Shown piece by piece: positions 22,158 to 33,787 of a stretch of DNA of 64,000 nucleotides; positions within the stretch are counted from its first letter, which is position 1, and each line of letters opens with the position of its first letter. This stretch comes from Phialophora verrucosa (Eukaryota; Ascomycota; Eurotiomycetes; Chaetothyriales; Herpotrichiellaceae), in the NCBI GenBank assembly GCA_002099365.1, contig MSED01000007.1, positions 806,001 to 870,000 on the forward strand, in the 5' to 3' direction. The notes beneath the pieces were generated by a model that was not told the DNA's origin, searched no databases, and saw nothing but the letters and a program-made list of their open reading frames with translations. The translations under genes were made by a program, and so were the position numbers.

Positions 22158-25100
22158 TCAATCCATCTCTAAATGCTTCATGATCTCTCTCAATATAGGA
22201 TCTGGGTCATTTCCTTTCCAAGAATTCTTGCCCCCTCCGTCTCCTTCGTCGTTGATTCGCATCATCGCCTTGAGCTCCCTCTCCCATGTGGCCCTGGCCT
22301 TAAATCCTACGTATCGAAATTGACCTTCGGAAAATATCGCTTCGTGAAGTGCATACCTGAGGAAGGAAGGAATTTCAGTAGAAGGTTGACCAGATATGAT
22401 TTGCCCTATCTCCGACGGGACAAGTCGATCCAAATGCTGATTCAAAATAGCTACCAAGGACTCTCCACAATGCTGGTACACGTCCCGTATAGTCCTCCTG
22501 TCGAGGAGGTCCCGTAAGGACTGATTGACAGCGAGATCTATTTCGAAGAATGCGGCAATCCCTCGAGGAGAATACTGGCAAAAATCAAGGCTGATCTGCC
22601 CTGGTGCCACGAAGCCATCCAACTTCAGTCGGACCTTGAAGATGTCGTAGGAGGAAATGTCGACGTAGGGGGTGAAATTTTGCTCAACCGATTCCATCGG
22701 CCCAATGGGTGCAGGGCACATCCAGATATCTCCATGGTCACAAAAGATGAGGCTTTCGATGCAGTGATTCTCAATATCGGGATAGGGAATATGACCCAAG
22801 AAACTGTGCCAGTACGGACGACGTGGTATCTGGTGGAAGTATGACATCGCAAGGTTAATGCACATGTGCTGCCATAATGGTAGATTGATGGGAGGAGAAA
22901 ATGCGCCGTTGGCACCAAGCGATACTCTGTAGCAGAGGGTAAGATTATGTGTCCATGACAGACGTTTCTTGAGCAGTCCGTTCAAACGGCCGCCACGTCG
23001 GGGGCATTTATGTATCGACTGGATGACGCAGAAGCTAACCACTACGCTGGACATGTTCGAAGCGGGATGAATTAGCTTCGACTCAAGATAAGCGTCCACG
23101 TTGTAGTAGTTCGCATAAGAGAAGATCGCGTTTTCCTGAACCGAGATCAGTGGGCACAGTACCCGAACGAAATAAGGGATGTTGTCGGGGTGTCGCTGCC
23201 CAGCTTCCGCTTCAACCGACTTCCAAGGGACTACCCAGGGTTTCTTCGCCTGGAGGTTTGCGATGACGGAATCCGCGACGTCTGTCTCATAAGACGTCCA
23301 AAGGTCCCGCTGTATGTGGGATCCATAGCCAAATGCTTTTTCCGCGCTGACACGAGACGAGTCGATGGTGGAAATGACCGCGGAGGACAACATGAGCAAT
23401 TTAAGGGCATCCTGGTCGGAAATGCCACAAGACTGGAGGAGAGCAGCGCCTTTTTCAGTTTCAACCAGGAAATCTCGTGCGCTGCGATGAATGAAGCGAA
23501 TATCCATCAAATTCATCTTCTTTAACGACTCGTAAGGGAGCTCTGTGGGCAAGTCTAGTTGTGGGTGGTTCCAGGAATTCCGCTCACCGAATTCTACCAG
23601 GTTCCCGCATCTTGCTAGTATGTTCACCTCAAAATTAGATGCTGGAGAGTTCAACCATGCAAGGCGAGAGTGACCTAGACCGCTCCCGAAGAATTCCTTC
23701 AGTTGGTCTTGCCCGGAGGAGGCGAGAAGCAGTTCAAGTAACGTGACGTCCACCTTTGCCTTGGTTGACGCGTGGATTAGTGCTAGGTATGGTTTGGGAT
23801 GCTTTGCATAAAACTTGTCCTGTTTCTCGAGCAAGAACGTGAAAAGGTCGTTGATCTCTGCGGGACACGCTTTCAAGCGCAACTCGAGCTCTTCTTCGGA
23901 ATCGCCTTGATCTGCAGCATTCTTGAGGTCTCGAGCCACCATAGCAGCCCACAAGAAGACACCGTCTGACATATCAGCAATCCGTTCTGCAAATTGTGCG
24001 GCCCGTGTTTCCTCAAGTCGCTCTTTGCAGTGCATCTGGATATCGCCGTGATTAAAGTCCTGCAACCTGAGCGAAGGACAGTTGCAGAGCGTCCGCTGAA
24101 ACGCGGGCTCAGGTCGGCTCGAGCAGCAAATCTTGGCCGTCTCTGAGACGGAGGAGATGTAGCGTATGTCCCGAAGTAAGGCCTCGTGCTCGCTCGGAAC
24201 CTCGTCCAGACCATCAACGAAGATGCAGAATTTGTATTCGGAATGTCTGACCAGATATACGAACCAGGATCTCAGTTCAGTGTCCGTCCATGTTTGAGCG
24301 CGAGATCCCGACACCGCAAGGCAAGACTTGAGACCGTCGGGAGCTAAGCCGTCCTCGTTTCTTCGGATCTTCTCCACCAGCTGCTCATCTTGGTTCAGGA
24401 TCTGGAAACACAGAGACCTCCACATTCCCTGCAGCGACTTTAGCAAGACGCTCGTAGCTGGTCTGAAGAACCAGAAAGTGAGGACCTGTACTGGATTTGG
24501 CCGTGCCCATTCTGCCAGCATGTCAAAGCCTGAACCTTGTGCACGTAGGTTCTGGTAGACGTAGTCCATGAGGCTCGATTTGCCACTCCCTGGCTTCCCA
24601 CTGATCCAGAAGAGCTCCTTGCCATCTCGAAGCCATTGGACAAATTGATGTGAACGGCCGTCACTGACGGATTCTTCAAATACCCAGCGATAAGTGCTTG
24701 CAAAATCCGAAACACGATGTTCAATCATGTTGCGACGTTCATTCATCTCCGGAAAGGCCAAAGCATCGAGAAGGCGCACTCTGAGGGCATCCCGTTCTTG
24801 GTCCTGCAAATAATTGGTCTGCGCGGAATAGTGGCTATCGAGGCGTGCAGTTATGGCGGTCCCTGTAGCTTTGATGGATGTCTCGATATCAGTTGATACC
24901 AGTTGAAGACGACCTAATATCTGGACGATGGTGTCTCTCTGGGCTTGACCCAGAGCGTGGAACTCTTTGCGTCGGGTCAGGTCGTCCTGCCCTGCTTTGA
25001 TACTGGTAGAGATTAGAAAGAGACATCACCGCACGGATTAAGGACAGACAATCGGACACGTGCTACCACACCCGGTGGTGTCTAAATTGGAAATGTAGCT

Positions 25101-25579
25101 AGTGCCTACAGTGGCAAACAAAGTTCACAGGAGAAGCTCGAGCTGACTTACTAGAGTTCTTTCAAAAGGCCTGACTCCAATGCAGCCTCCTGCCTCTCCA
25201 GGGTCTTTAGGAGCCTGTCGATGGTCCCCTTCTTGAAGATTGTCTTCAGCGTCATCTTGAATGCCCCTCCTGTTCGCCTGTTCCCAGTACTCTTGGACAG
25301 CTTGAGTTTGTTGAGCTCTGTTCTGAGCTCAGCGGCTGCCTTGGATGCATCTTCCGCAATTTTCTGTAGCTTAGTTGCACGTGTGGTGGCGTGGGCTTTG
25401 AGTATTGCTTGTAGACCATTGTTCGCAGCGGCAAGGCCTTCAGCGTATCTCTCAATGCTGTTGTTCTCATCTAGTGAGCCTCGTTCGTAGAGTTGTTTGC
25501 ACACAGCCGCAGCTTCAATACCTTGTTCGACGAGTGTGATGATGTTGCAGGCGAGTCCGAGCGCAGTGAGAGGCTCCAT
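22158..25579 (-). CDS. NACHT-domain NLR-like protein
   Basis: There are two exons, 25152-25579 and 22158-25002, with a 149-nt intron, giving 1090 residues. Residues 1-200 (MEPLTALGLACNIITLVEQG...) resemble the helical Helo-like N-terminal domains of fungal STAND proteins, with repeated short helices. The NACHT ATPase follows: Walker A GKPGSGKSS at 278-286 and Walker B FCIFVDGLDEV near 400, then CCSSRPEP. The remaining 600 or so residues contain no ankyrin, WD40 or TPR repeats that I can recognise, so the sensor half is unclassified. Such proteins act in non-self recognition, heterokaryon incompatibility and regulated cell death in fungi, but a role for this one is only inferred. The gene stands alone, with no HET-domain or effector neighbour. 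Confidence 0.8.
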
Positions 25580-26290
25580 GGCGACATTGGACGGTACGCG
25601 GTGTATACAGAGACGCAGCTTCGGACGACTAGTTTTCGATCGAAATGCCTCGAGAACTCTTTAGAGAGTGCGGCTTGCTGGAGCTAGATCAAGCTGAAGT
25701 GTCAACACTTCACTCGATGGGAAACTGAGGCATTAGGCTGCGCCCGCAGGCTGTGTGCCTTCGCTGCGCAGTCAATGCGGCTGGCTCTGCTATTCACGGT
25801 TCGATTGGCCATCTTCCCCCTGCAGGGGCTTGGCCATCTTTGGTCGACCGCAGCAGGCAGGCTCTGCTGCTGCTGGCTAGTGACCATCAATCTCGGATCA
25901 CAGGTGTCAGGAGTCAAGGTTTGGAGTAAAGCGTAGAACAATGAGCGTGGTTGTGTGAGGAATCAAGTTGTGGAGCTTGGAGCGCAGCTACTACTGCGAT
26001 TCAGAGCTTTAAAGTTCACAGTCGCATCTCCGCCACGGCAGCATGCTGGAAAAGTCATGGCTACGAGTATCCGTTATCTTCCAAGAGCCACTCACGGACA
26101 AAGGAAGCCACAGCCCTGATTGTGAAGCCACGCAGAAATCGCAAATGGTATCAAGTCATCAATAAAAGCATCATCTCCCGGGTTCTGCTCGACTCGCAAT
26201 CCCTTAGTATCGTTGAACCGTGTGCATTTCATTCCATCGTCGGCACCTCACCTCAACTTCAGAGCCCGCTCATTGCATCTCGTGGCCGCG
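25580..26290. other. Intergenic
   Basis: About 710 nt upstream of the NACHT gene and downstream of the RA-PH gene. It contains CTGCAG-rich, G/C-skewed segments around 25740-25870 but no repeat or gene that I can support. Confidence 0.4.
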
Positions 26291-28552
26291 TCAGAATCCC
26301 TCTCCTACCGCGACATCGACCTCTCTCCGCTTCTCCCGGTCAATTCTGGGCTCGAATGCTCCCTGACGAGCAGCAATAGTCTCCATCCTCCGCAACAAAC
26401 TGCCATCCGTGAACTCACTGGTCGGGGCCAGATCAACCAGGGGCTTGCCATCCGCGCCTGCTACGCCGTGACCTGCTCGGGAACCACCTTGCGTCCGACG
26501 GCTGGCACTACGAGCCAGGAGACCTGTGCCTGTGAAAGGCCCTTCTTCCTCTACGCCGTTACCACTGATCACAGGCTCGACCATAAACTTCTTGGGGAAT
26601 GCCGTGGGGGGAGCAGCGGAAGATTTCGTGGGGAACTTCGAGTTTGTCGGTATTTCGTCGAAGCTGGGTCTCGCAGGCACGAAGTCGATGAGCGGTCTCT
26701 GGCCCTGAGACTGTGATGGCCGTCTAAGGGAGCCGAAGTCAAGCAGCGGCTTGAATGAACCAAGTACATAAGGCATCGACTCCTTCGAGCCACTGGTACC
26801 CGGTCTGTGGCTAAGCTGCGGCTCAAGATTCGTTTCGGCGGGTTGTCGATGACCCTCACCCAGCATGTTAACCAGGTACCAACTCCGCCATGAATGAACA
26901 GCGCGATACCATCTGTCGGCAATGTCCTTGTCCTTGGTGCAGAAAAAGTGCACGAAATTGGCCCCATCGAGGAACACGGCCGACTTCTCCTGGCTTTTGA
27001 GGGCATAGCAGAGCTTCTTTGGAGGTTTCAGCTTTTTCAGCTGCTTGGTGGTGGGCGTGTATAAATCGCAATCCGAGACGTGGCAGATATTGGTAGAATC
27101 AACGCCATTCTCGTTCTTCGACGTGGTGATCTGTCCATCTTCTCGTAGCTTCAACCACCGCTTGTCCCATTTTCCAGGCCTCTGCGAATGATACATCTGC
27201 ACCGTCGTCCCATATGGTTGCTCGCTGGGAGCATCTGCAGTCTGTAGGCCTGGAGCAGCACAGTCACTTGCCGCCATGATGAAAAGATGATTCTGCGAGT
27301 CGTTGTCCCACGAGTTCATCACATCCCGAATCCGCTCGTACCTGCGCAGCGGTCTTTCCAAGCCCAGCTGCGAGAACGATTCCAGGAGGACGGCTATTTG
27401 AGGATCAATCGACTCCGACATACAAAGCGACGCGGAATGGAGAATATCCCTCGCAGTCGTGGAAAGGGTGACAGGTAGAGTAATGAATGCTTCCCTACAT
27501 TTCACGCTTACCCGTCTCTCGCCAGCATTCACAGCAGACACCGGAGCATCAAAGTTTGGCTTCCTGACAGACGCGTCAAGGCTTGGCCTCACAACTGGTG
27601 CTGTAAAATCGGGCACCTCGTCAATGCGACTAGCGCTGTTGGTTTTTGCGTGACCTGCCTTTGGCCGCTGTCGCAACTGCTCGACAGCGGACGATGCGCG
27701 GCGGTGGTGACCTGAGGTGTTCTGTTTCGAAGCCGCCGGTCCGCCAATGACCATGGTACGCAGTCTCGGCCTCTTGCCGTCTCGCTGTGGCTCCAACGCA
27801 GGGGCGGCAGCAGCGTCATCTTCTCGTGCGACCGGTTGGGCACGTTGGCTGGCTTGCTTTCGTTCTCGAACAGCCCTCACATTGGCTTCACGCTTAGCCA
27901 CTTCTTCGGCTTCGCGTTGCGCTTCTGCCTGCGCTTCCTGTCGACGAGCCGCCTCTAGCGCTTCTTTTTCCTCTTTTCTACGCCTTTCGCGCTCTTGATG
28001 CCGTCGTCTGCTCTCCTGCTGCCTGAGTGCGATCAAACGATCGTGCTCACCCTCGAGGATAAGGCGCGCTTCTTCTCTCGCAACTTCGTATGATCTTCGA
28101 AGCTGTTCGGGTTCAGACGCTCTCCCAGTCGAGGTTGACGTCTGCTGGCGCGAAGTGGTATTGTTCGACGTCTGCCGGCTACCCTGCCGAGGACTGCTCT
28201 GATGGCTACCCATTCCGCGTTCGCCATCCCCTCTGTGTCTGATCTGCCCATTTTGGCCGACCACCCCGCCAATGGTCTTCCCTCGAATTCTTGGGAGAGT
28301 CGCGGGATCAGGGTTCAGGGGAAGTAGAGGCACGTTTTGCGGCGGCGCACTTTGTGTCGTGGGTGGTCTTCGATGATAGCGTGAGGGCAGTCGCGTCAAT
28401 ACGCCCTGCGAAGCCTGGGGTAAGGGAGGAGCAGGAGGAGGTGTGCTTTGGGCCTCCGCATCTTTAGCTGCAGTTTTGCGCACTGATCTATAGCGCAGGA
28501 ATTTCTGATGTTGTGCCGATTGCGCAGTCGCGTCTTTGACGTCGATATTCAT
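26291..28552 (-). CDS. RA and PH domain signalling protein
   Basis: A single exon of 753 residues. The N-terminal third is disordered and rich in Pro, Gln and Ser. Residues about 155-240 form a strongly charged coiled coil (RRRHQERERRRKEEKEA). Residues about 340-445 look like a Ras-association domain (VSVKCREAFITLPV, then ARDILHSAS and LERPLRRYERI). Residues about 455-575 are a PH domain, with GKWDKRWLKLREDGQI, a CYALKSQEKSAVF strand and a final helix ADRWYRAVHSWRSW. This RA-PH order is that of the Grb7/MRL adaptor families and of related fungal proteins linked to Ras signalling at membranes. The C-terminus is disordered. Partners are unknown. Confidence 0.75.
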   Translation of the reverse strand: MNIDVKDATAQSAQHQKFLRYRSVRKTAAKDAEAQSTPPPAPPLPQASQGVLTRLPSRYHRRPPTTQSAPPQNVPLLPLNPDPATLPRIRGKTIGGVVGQNGQIRHRGDGERGMGSHQSSPRQGSRQTSNNTTSRQQTSTSTGRASEPEQLRRSYEVAREEARLILEGEHDRLIALRQQESRRRHQERERRRKEEKEALEAARRQEAQAEAQREAEEVAKREANVRAVRERKQASQRAQPVAREDDAAAAPALEPQRDGKRPRLRTMVIGGPAASKQNTSGHHRRASSAVEQLRQRPKAGHAKTNSASRIDEVPDFTAPVVRPSLDASVRKPNFDAPVSAVNAGERRVSVKCREAFITLPVTLSTTARDILHSASLCMSESIDPQIAVLLESFSQLGLERPLRRYERIRDVMNSWDNDSQNHLFIMAASDCAAPGLQTADAPSEQPYGTTVQMYHSQRPGKWDKRWLKLREDGQITTSKNENGVDSTNICHVSDCDLYTPTTKQLKKLKPPKKLCYALKSQEKSAVFLDGANFVHFFCTKDKDIADRWYRAVHSWRSWYLVNMLGEGHRQPAETNLEPQLSHRPGTSGSKESMPYVLGSFKPLLDFGSLRRPSQSQGQRPLIDFVPARPSFDEIPTNSKFPTKSSAAPPTAFPKKFMVEPVISGNGVEEEGPFTGTGLLARSASRRTQGGSRAGHGVAGADGKPLVDLAPTSEFTDGSLLRRMETIAARQGAFEPRIDREKRREVDVAVGEGF

Positions 28553-28983
28553 CGTGGAGGAGGTCGCACCGTCTTCGGGACTCGTTCGTCATTATCCCAA
28601 AGGACGCAGAGAGTGTAGGGAATGGAAGTCTTCCTCGAACTATGTAGCGGGGGCGCGTGAGCACGGTGGAATGCGACAGGAAGCGAGGATCTCGCTTGTT
28701 TATCTGCAGGGCTGGGCTTCGCATAATTAGCACAGGGACTCCCCTGCCCCCCACCTTCTCCACCCCAACAGCAGTGCAACGGCGCGAGAAACGGCTGCAG
28801 GGGCGCCGAGGGTTGGTCTTATCTCAGACGAGGCTTCTCGGACGGGCAGAGAACGCCGTGTTGATGCTTAAGAGGACCAGAGCCGCATGCTTGAAAAGCG
28901 CGAACATGCAGGGTTTAGGTGGTTCTGATCTGACGCGCAAGTACGACTCTGAAGGATACCTGAAGGCGAGATTTTGTCCCTTG
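28553..28983. other. Intergenic
   Basis: About 430 nt between the EED-like gene's stop and the RA-PH gene's start, both on the minus strand. It should hold the RA-PH promoter. No motif stood out. Confidence 0.4.
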
Positions 28984-30615
28984 TCAGCGATGTAGGATAG
29001 CAAAACCGCCGGAGCCTTCGGTCTCCGACGCAGACTCGCCCACCGCTACACACCACCTTCCACAGGGACTCCAATCAATGGTCCTCGTTAGGAATGGCAT
29101 TTGCCGCTTGTACTCTAAGTCTTTCAAGATGACCGTCTCATGTAGCTTGACCAGCTGGTCTGGACGGTCAATGGGAAGGCTTGTGCGATCTGGCAACGGG
29201 ATTAGCGGATCTGGGCCATGGGCGATCGGGTCCTCGGATATTTCGCTGGTTGCAGCGGTGGACGTCTGCTGCGCTGTCGACAGTCCCGAACTGATCGAAG
29301 ACTCGGTGGACTCCCGCAGACGAATTGCAGAGTCTTGTTCAGCTACCATGTTCTGAGAAATGATGTTGGCTCGATTGGCTTTTGGGACGAGTCCTCTTCG
29401 CTTCTTTGCTGGACTGCTTTTGTTCGCATTCAAGCCGACTGAATAGCCCAGCGAAAGTCGTTCAAGGTCCCAAAACCGAATCTCGGAAGCCGTATTGCCG
29501 AATGCCAGAATGTGATGGAGCGCTGGATAGTCTGATGATGGCAGTAGGAGCCCAAACCGCATGTAGAAGGGGTCGCTTCTGGGAGCTTCGAACTCCAGGA
29601 TCCTCTCAAAGGGGGGCAGGTCTTCGTACTCTGACGCAACCTTCACAGTCTCCACCCCGTCCATGCCCCTCGTAGCCGTACGCACAAACCCATTGCGCGT
29701 GTCTAGATATCCTTCAGTCTTGGGAGCCGTCACGGGGCTCGGGGGTGGCTTCCGTGAGTCGAAACCAGTTATCTTCCATAGCACGATCTTGCCCTCTGCT
29801 GCAGCCTTGGATATGACCAGGTCACCAAAGAACTTTGCGCAGTCAACATAGTTGCCATGTATCGCCAAGCTGGTGAAGTGAGGGAAGTGGATGATGTGGA
29901 CTTCGTCGGAGCTTCGCTCTCTACGTTGTGGTCCAATCCCCCACCAGAAAGAGGATCCTTCTGCAAGATCCGGGATGGTCCATACGCAAACGAGGTTGTC
30001 ATGGCCACCAGTGATCAAGTATCTCCCAGTAGAGTGCCATGAGAGAGTTAACACGCCTTCGGAATGGCCGTTTGCTTGGCCGCAGATGATTATGGTGGGT
30101 GATTCATGTCGCAAGCTATGTCGCCGCAAGTCCCAGATTCGAACGGTCTTATCCATAGAACAAGTTGCAACAATCCACGGGAAGGTTGGATGGGTGGCTA
30201 TGTCGTTGATAACCCCGTGTCCGTGACCGATCATAGTGGTGACATGTTCCCCTGCAACAGCATCGATCACTTTGAGTTGACCTGAGGCACCGGCAATGGC
30301 AAGAAGAGGCCGGTCATGGTTGATGTAGCACCATGAACATGCGTTGAGATCAGATGAATCCCCGCGTTGCACTTCCTCCTCATCTTCCAATTCATGAAGC
30401 ATCGTAATGACACCATCAATCTCCGCCGACAAGCGAGCAATGAAGACCTTCTTCTGGGAGACCATGGCAACCACGGGTTCGGTGCTCGAGAGCTCGGAGT
30501 ACGGACAGAACTTGACATCGTAAATTTTAACTCGGTCGGTCTCTTTTCCATTCTTGAAGCTGTATATCACCTTCGGTAACACGAAGGATTTCTGGAAATC
30601 CGTCTGAGAGGCCAT
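28984..30615 (-). CDS. EED: EED-like WD40 subunit of Polycomb repressive complex 2
   Basis: A single exon of 543 residues. WD40 repeats are evident: a first propeller blade around YDVKFCPY, then IAGASGQLKVIDAVAGEH, INDIATHPTFPWIVATCSMDKTVRIW and LTLSWHSTGRYLITGGHDNLVCVW. The segment HFTSLAIHGNYVDCAKFFGD followed by LVISKAAAEGKIVLWKI is the characteristic EED signature (compare the HRNYVDC block of animal EED) and distinguishes it from general WD40 proteins. An insertion of about 100 Ser/Thr-rich residues lies between the last two blades (near 420-500). EED binds H3K27me3 and stimulates the EZH2-type methyltransferase. The other PRC2 subunits are not in this window. Confidence 0.85.
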   Translation of the reverse strand: MASQTDFQKSFVLPKVIYSFKNGKETDRVKIYDVKFCPYSELSSTEPVVAMVSQKKVFIARLSAEIDGVITMLHELEDEEEVQRGDSSDLNACSWCYINHDRPLLAIAGASGQLKVIDAVAGEHVTTMIGHGHGVINDIATHPTFPWIVATCSMDKTVRIWDLRRHSLRHESPTIIICGQANGHSEGVLTLSWHSTGRYLITGGHDNLVCVWTIPDLAEGSSFWWGIGPQRRERSSDEVHIIHFPHFTSLAIHGNYVDCAKFFGDLVISKAAAEGKIVLWKITGFDSRKPPPSPVTAPKTEGYLDTRNGFVRTATRGMDGVETVKVASEYEDLPPFERILEFEAPRSDPFYMRFGLLLPSSDYPALHHILAFGNTASEIRFWDLERLSLGYSVGLNANKSSPAKKRRGLVPKANRANIISQNMVAEQDSAIRLRESTESSISSGLSTAQQTSTAATSEISEDPIAHGPDPLIPLPDRTSLPIDRPDQLVKLHETVILKDLEYKRQMPFLTRTIDWSPCGRWCVAVGESASETEGSGGFAILHR

Positions 30616-31620
30616 GGTACCGTGCCAGTGGTCTGAGTATCCAATTGCGGCGTCTATCCTTCAGGTCATGGAAGCAGCAGCAGTTGTGCAACACCGAGAC
30701 AGTACAAGAGCCTTTTTCATTGCGCCAGAGAAGTACCCCCCCTTTTCTTTCTCTCTCTCAGGAGAGAGGTGAAAAGCTGGTGGCGTTTTTGGTCTGAGAT
30801 GATACCCTCAATCTCCTTCTCATTTACGCTGTAGCGAGCACCAGCTCATCGCAAGTTTGCTAAGGAGTTATCCAGCTCTCTCCATCGATAATAGTCGTGG
30901 ACTTGGAAGGCAGTTGAAAGGGTGACATGAGAGTCATAGAACTGCGAGGCTGGGGCTGGTCCTTGCAAATTCGCTTGGCTTGGAGCCGCCGTGCCGCTTT
31001 ATGCATATCCTAAGGTAATTGACCACTCAACCACCTTTCAACTCCGCACTCACTTTTAAGCTTCCCCGTATTGAAACTCATACTTCTCTCAATGGGCCCT
31101 CTAGAGGCTCAGCCCACTTCCGCTTTTGTGGTGACTTTTCGAGAAGCTAGGAGGTCGCGATAGTAAGGGTGTTGAGGAGGGGATTCAAGGCAACTAGCCA
31201 CGCCCAACGAAGTGTCAATGGGTATGCTCAACCCCGATCTGTGATCGAAAATAGGGCAATGGAGGGGCGTCGACTAGGCGATTGGATTGCAAGCCGTGGC
31301 ATGTGGTATGCTCCTCCCTGACCTCTCTACCCAGCGGATGGTCGCGATTCTACGGCTGCGAAAGGGGATCCGGGTGAACAATCACGTCCAGACTGAGTGT
31401 CGGTGGTCGTCAAGAGAAGGTTAATCACTCGAAAGTGACGGCATCTCGGAAAGGTCGGCATGGCTTCCATTGAGCTGAGTTGTTATATAGAGTCAAGACG
31501 AGAAAAGCGCAAGAGGATACCGATGAGCGATAGAATAAAAGGTAATAGAGACAGCAATTTCGCATCTTAAGAATTTCTGACAGGGTATGCCTTTCAAAGC
31601 TCAAATTGAGACCACACCAT
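30616..31620. other. Intergenic, no gene seen
   Basis: About 1 kb between the EED gene start and the stop of the His/Asp-rich gene. No frame above about 60 codons occurs outside those genes and their shadows. A CT-rich run near 30740-30775 is the kind of pyrimidine tract common in fungal promoters. Confidence 0.4.
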
Positions 31621-32557
31621 CTAATAATCGTCTCCCCAGTGGCCGTGGCCATGACCGTGACCTTGGTGCTGGTGTTGGTGTTGATGCTGGTGATCATGCT
31701 CATGTCCTCCGTCCCCATAATCTCCTCCGTCGTGGTGGCTATATTGACCATCATCGCCCTGATCATTCCAATCGTTATCTGGGTCGTAATCCGCATTGTC
31801 CTGGGCGTCATCTCCTCCTTTTCCATCCCACTCATCCTGGTCATCGCCGCCGTGCTTCCCATCCCAACCGTTATGATGTCCGTTATGGTGCCCACCATGG
31901 TGTCCGTCATAGTATCCGTCGCCGTGGCCGTCATAATCTCCATCATGATCTCCTTGATGATGTCCGTCATGATGCTCTCCGCCGCAACAGTCATCCTCAG
32001 TGTGCTTGTCATGACAACCGTCGTCGTAGTTCTCATCGTACTGATCATCACCGCCGCTCTGATCATGCCCATGACCACTGTCACCATCAAATTCATCGTC
32101 GCTGTCGTCCATCATATCTGGATCCATGTCGGACATATTGTCGTCATCGTCATCGTGGCCGACGGCGATGTGTCGATGGTACGGCTTATGCTGGTCCGGG
32201 TGAAGGTTGTGATGGCCAGGGAATAGGCCTCGGACGGTTTGACCGAACCACCTGTACAACTTGCGCATGCCTGCATGACTGGGATCGTAGCTGAGATACT
32301 CTTTCGACAAGCCGTAGATGTACTTCGAGTGTTGGTGGAGGGTGGGTTGGTGTTCGGCTTCGTCCATGCCTAAGGTTCTCGATCAGCCTGTTTCTTCTCC
32401 CTGGCCGTAGTCGACCAACTCTATCGGGCGCGCAAAAGAAGGAGTAATACGCACCTTGAGCGCGATGTATCTCGCCATACTCGTGAACTGCTTGTTTGAT
32501 TTCTTCCAGCAATTGAGTGATCCGGTCTGCCGAAGGGTCTTGCTCAGGCCATTCCAT
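31621..32557 (-). CDS. His/Asp/Gly-rich low-complexity protein
   Basis: There are two exons, 32455-32557 and 31621-32369, with an 85-nt GT-AG intron, giving 283 residues. The N-terminal 95 residues are ordinary (MEWPEQDPSADRITQLLEEI; KYIYGLSKEYLSY; KLYRWFGQTVRGLFPG) and may fold into helices. Residues about 100-283 are nearly all His, Asp, Gly, Asn and Tyr: DDDDDN, HHDGHHQGDHDGDYDGH, and the end HEHDHQHQHQHQHQGHG. There is no signal peptide or membrane segment. Such composition suggests binding of divalent metals such as nickel, zinc or copper, or a disordered acidic buffer, but neither is shown. I do not recognise the family. The splice joining the ordinary N-terminus to the repeat supports a real gene. 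Confidence 0.6.
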
Positions 32558-33787
32558 CGTGATGTAGCTCAGTCTGTGTTTGATCTAGGATATGAGAGGT
32601 TCTTAGCAGGGGTAGATAGTGGCCTTAGGGTATTTGCACATTCAGGAGAGTAGTGCCAGACCAGGCTGGTGAGGGTTGCAGAGCATATTTAGATGATACT
32701 GGTTCGCACCAGAAGGGCAATCAATATAGCAGTGGTTACCGGCTTTGTAACATTCAGGAATCGGACCCATCTTTTCGGCGGCGCAGCCTGTAAGCAATTA
32801 GATGGTACTATTTGTATCGTCGCATTCTGCCAATGCTCAGGTTTAAAAGGGCTACAAAGGCTTAGCATGAGATAAGCAATCGAACAGCCTCCGAAAGCCT
32901 CGTATTAAAGAGAGGCCGCCTTGCATCTGCCAAGAGTCCGACTCGGAATACTGGTGTGATTGATAATGGCGGGCGCACTGCAGGAATGAGAAAGATCGGA
33001 GCTAATTCCGAAAGTAATTGTTACAGGGAGCTGGAAAAAGGCATTGCTACTCCTTCGAATCCTACAGAATAATTTACGCAGTTCAGTAATAGGGTAATGA
33101 TGAGAGGTCATTTTAAGGCTGATAGTGCTCGAATCTTTGTGGCACAGGTTCAAGGCTTAACTTCAAAGCCTACCACCTACACAGTAGTGCTCCGTACTGT
33201 CAAGCAAAAATAGATATCAGCTTACCTAGAGCGGTGAAAAGAGGCGGCTGGCATCAATCGGGATGTCGGACACTCTGAAGGGCTAAGGGTATCTTACCCT
33301 TCTCGTGGTTCGCCAGAATAAGCCGGTAAGGCACATTCCCTAAGTAACCCTGGGGGCGGAGTGGAAGTTCCCTGTGGTTTGTGATGACCACTTTATATAG
33401 TACAGGTGAACTTAAATCCTCGTCTGACGCGAAATGTTTAGCGAAGCCTCCATGTGTCCTAGCATAAGCTTACATTGAAAGCTACTGAAGCATGAGCTTC
33501 GAATTTGTGCGGTGTCCAAGATTTATCGAATATAGAATGTGGCAGGAGGTGGGGTCCTTCGATATGGCAACGGCAGGCCGGGCTTGCATGTTCCATGGCG
33601 TTAATGGCTTGTTGTATATTACCTAGTATTTGCTCGGTCCAACCTCATTTCACAGCACTTGAACCTTCACCCCTAATGGTCATCTAACCCTCTACACAAA
33701 TATCAACCTCGTTTTCGAAAGAACCGGCTGTGGGATATCGAGGTATCGGAATTTTGAACTGACCATATTCGAGTTCCATTGATCAAT
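32558..33787. other. Gene-poor, AT-richer stretch
   Basis: About 1.2 kb between two divergently arranged low-complexity genes. Open frames are all under about 90 codons and lack family features. It should contain both promoters. It looks more A+T-rich than its surroundings by eye, without a clear repeat. Confidence 0.4.

Noticed and set aside
31606..32226. 206-codon plus-strand frame rich in Val, Ile, Leu and Met, resembling a membrane protein
   Set aside because: It is exactly antisense to the His/Asp/Gly-rich gene; codons for His, Asp and Gly read as Val, Ile and similar residues on the other strand. The minus strand has a coherent splice and N-terminus, the plus strand does not.
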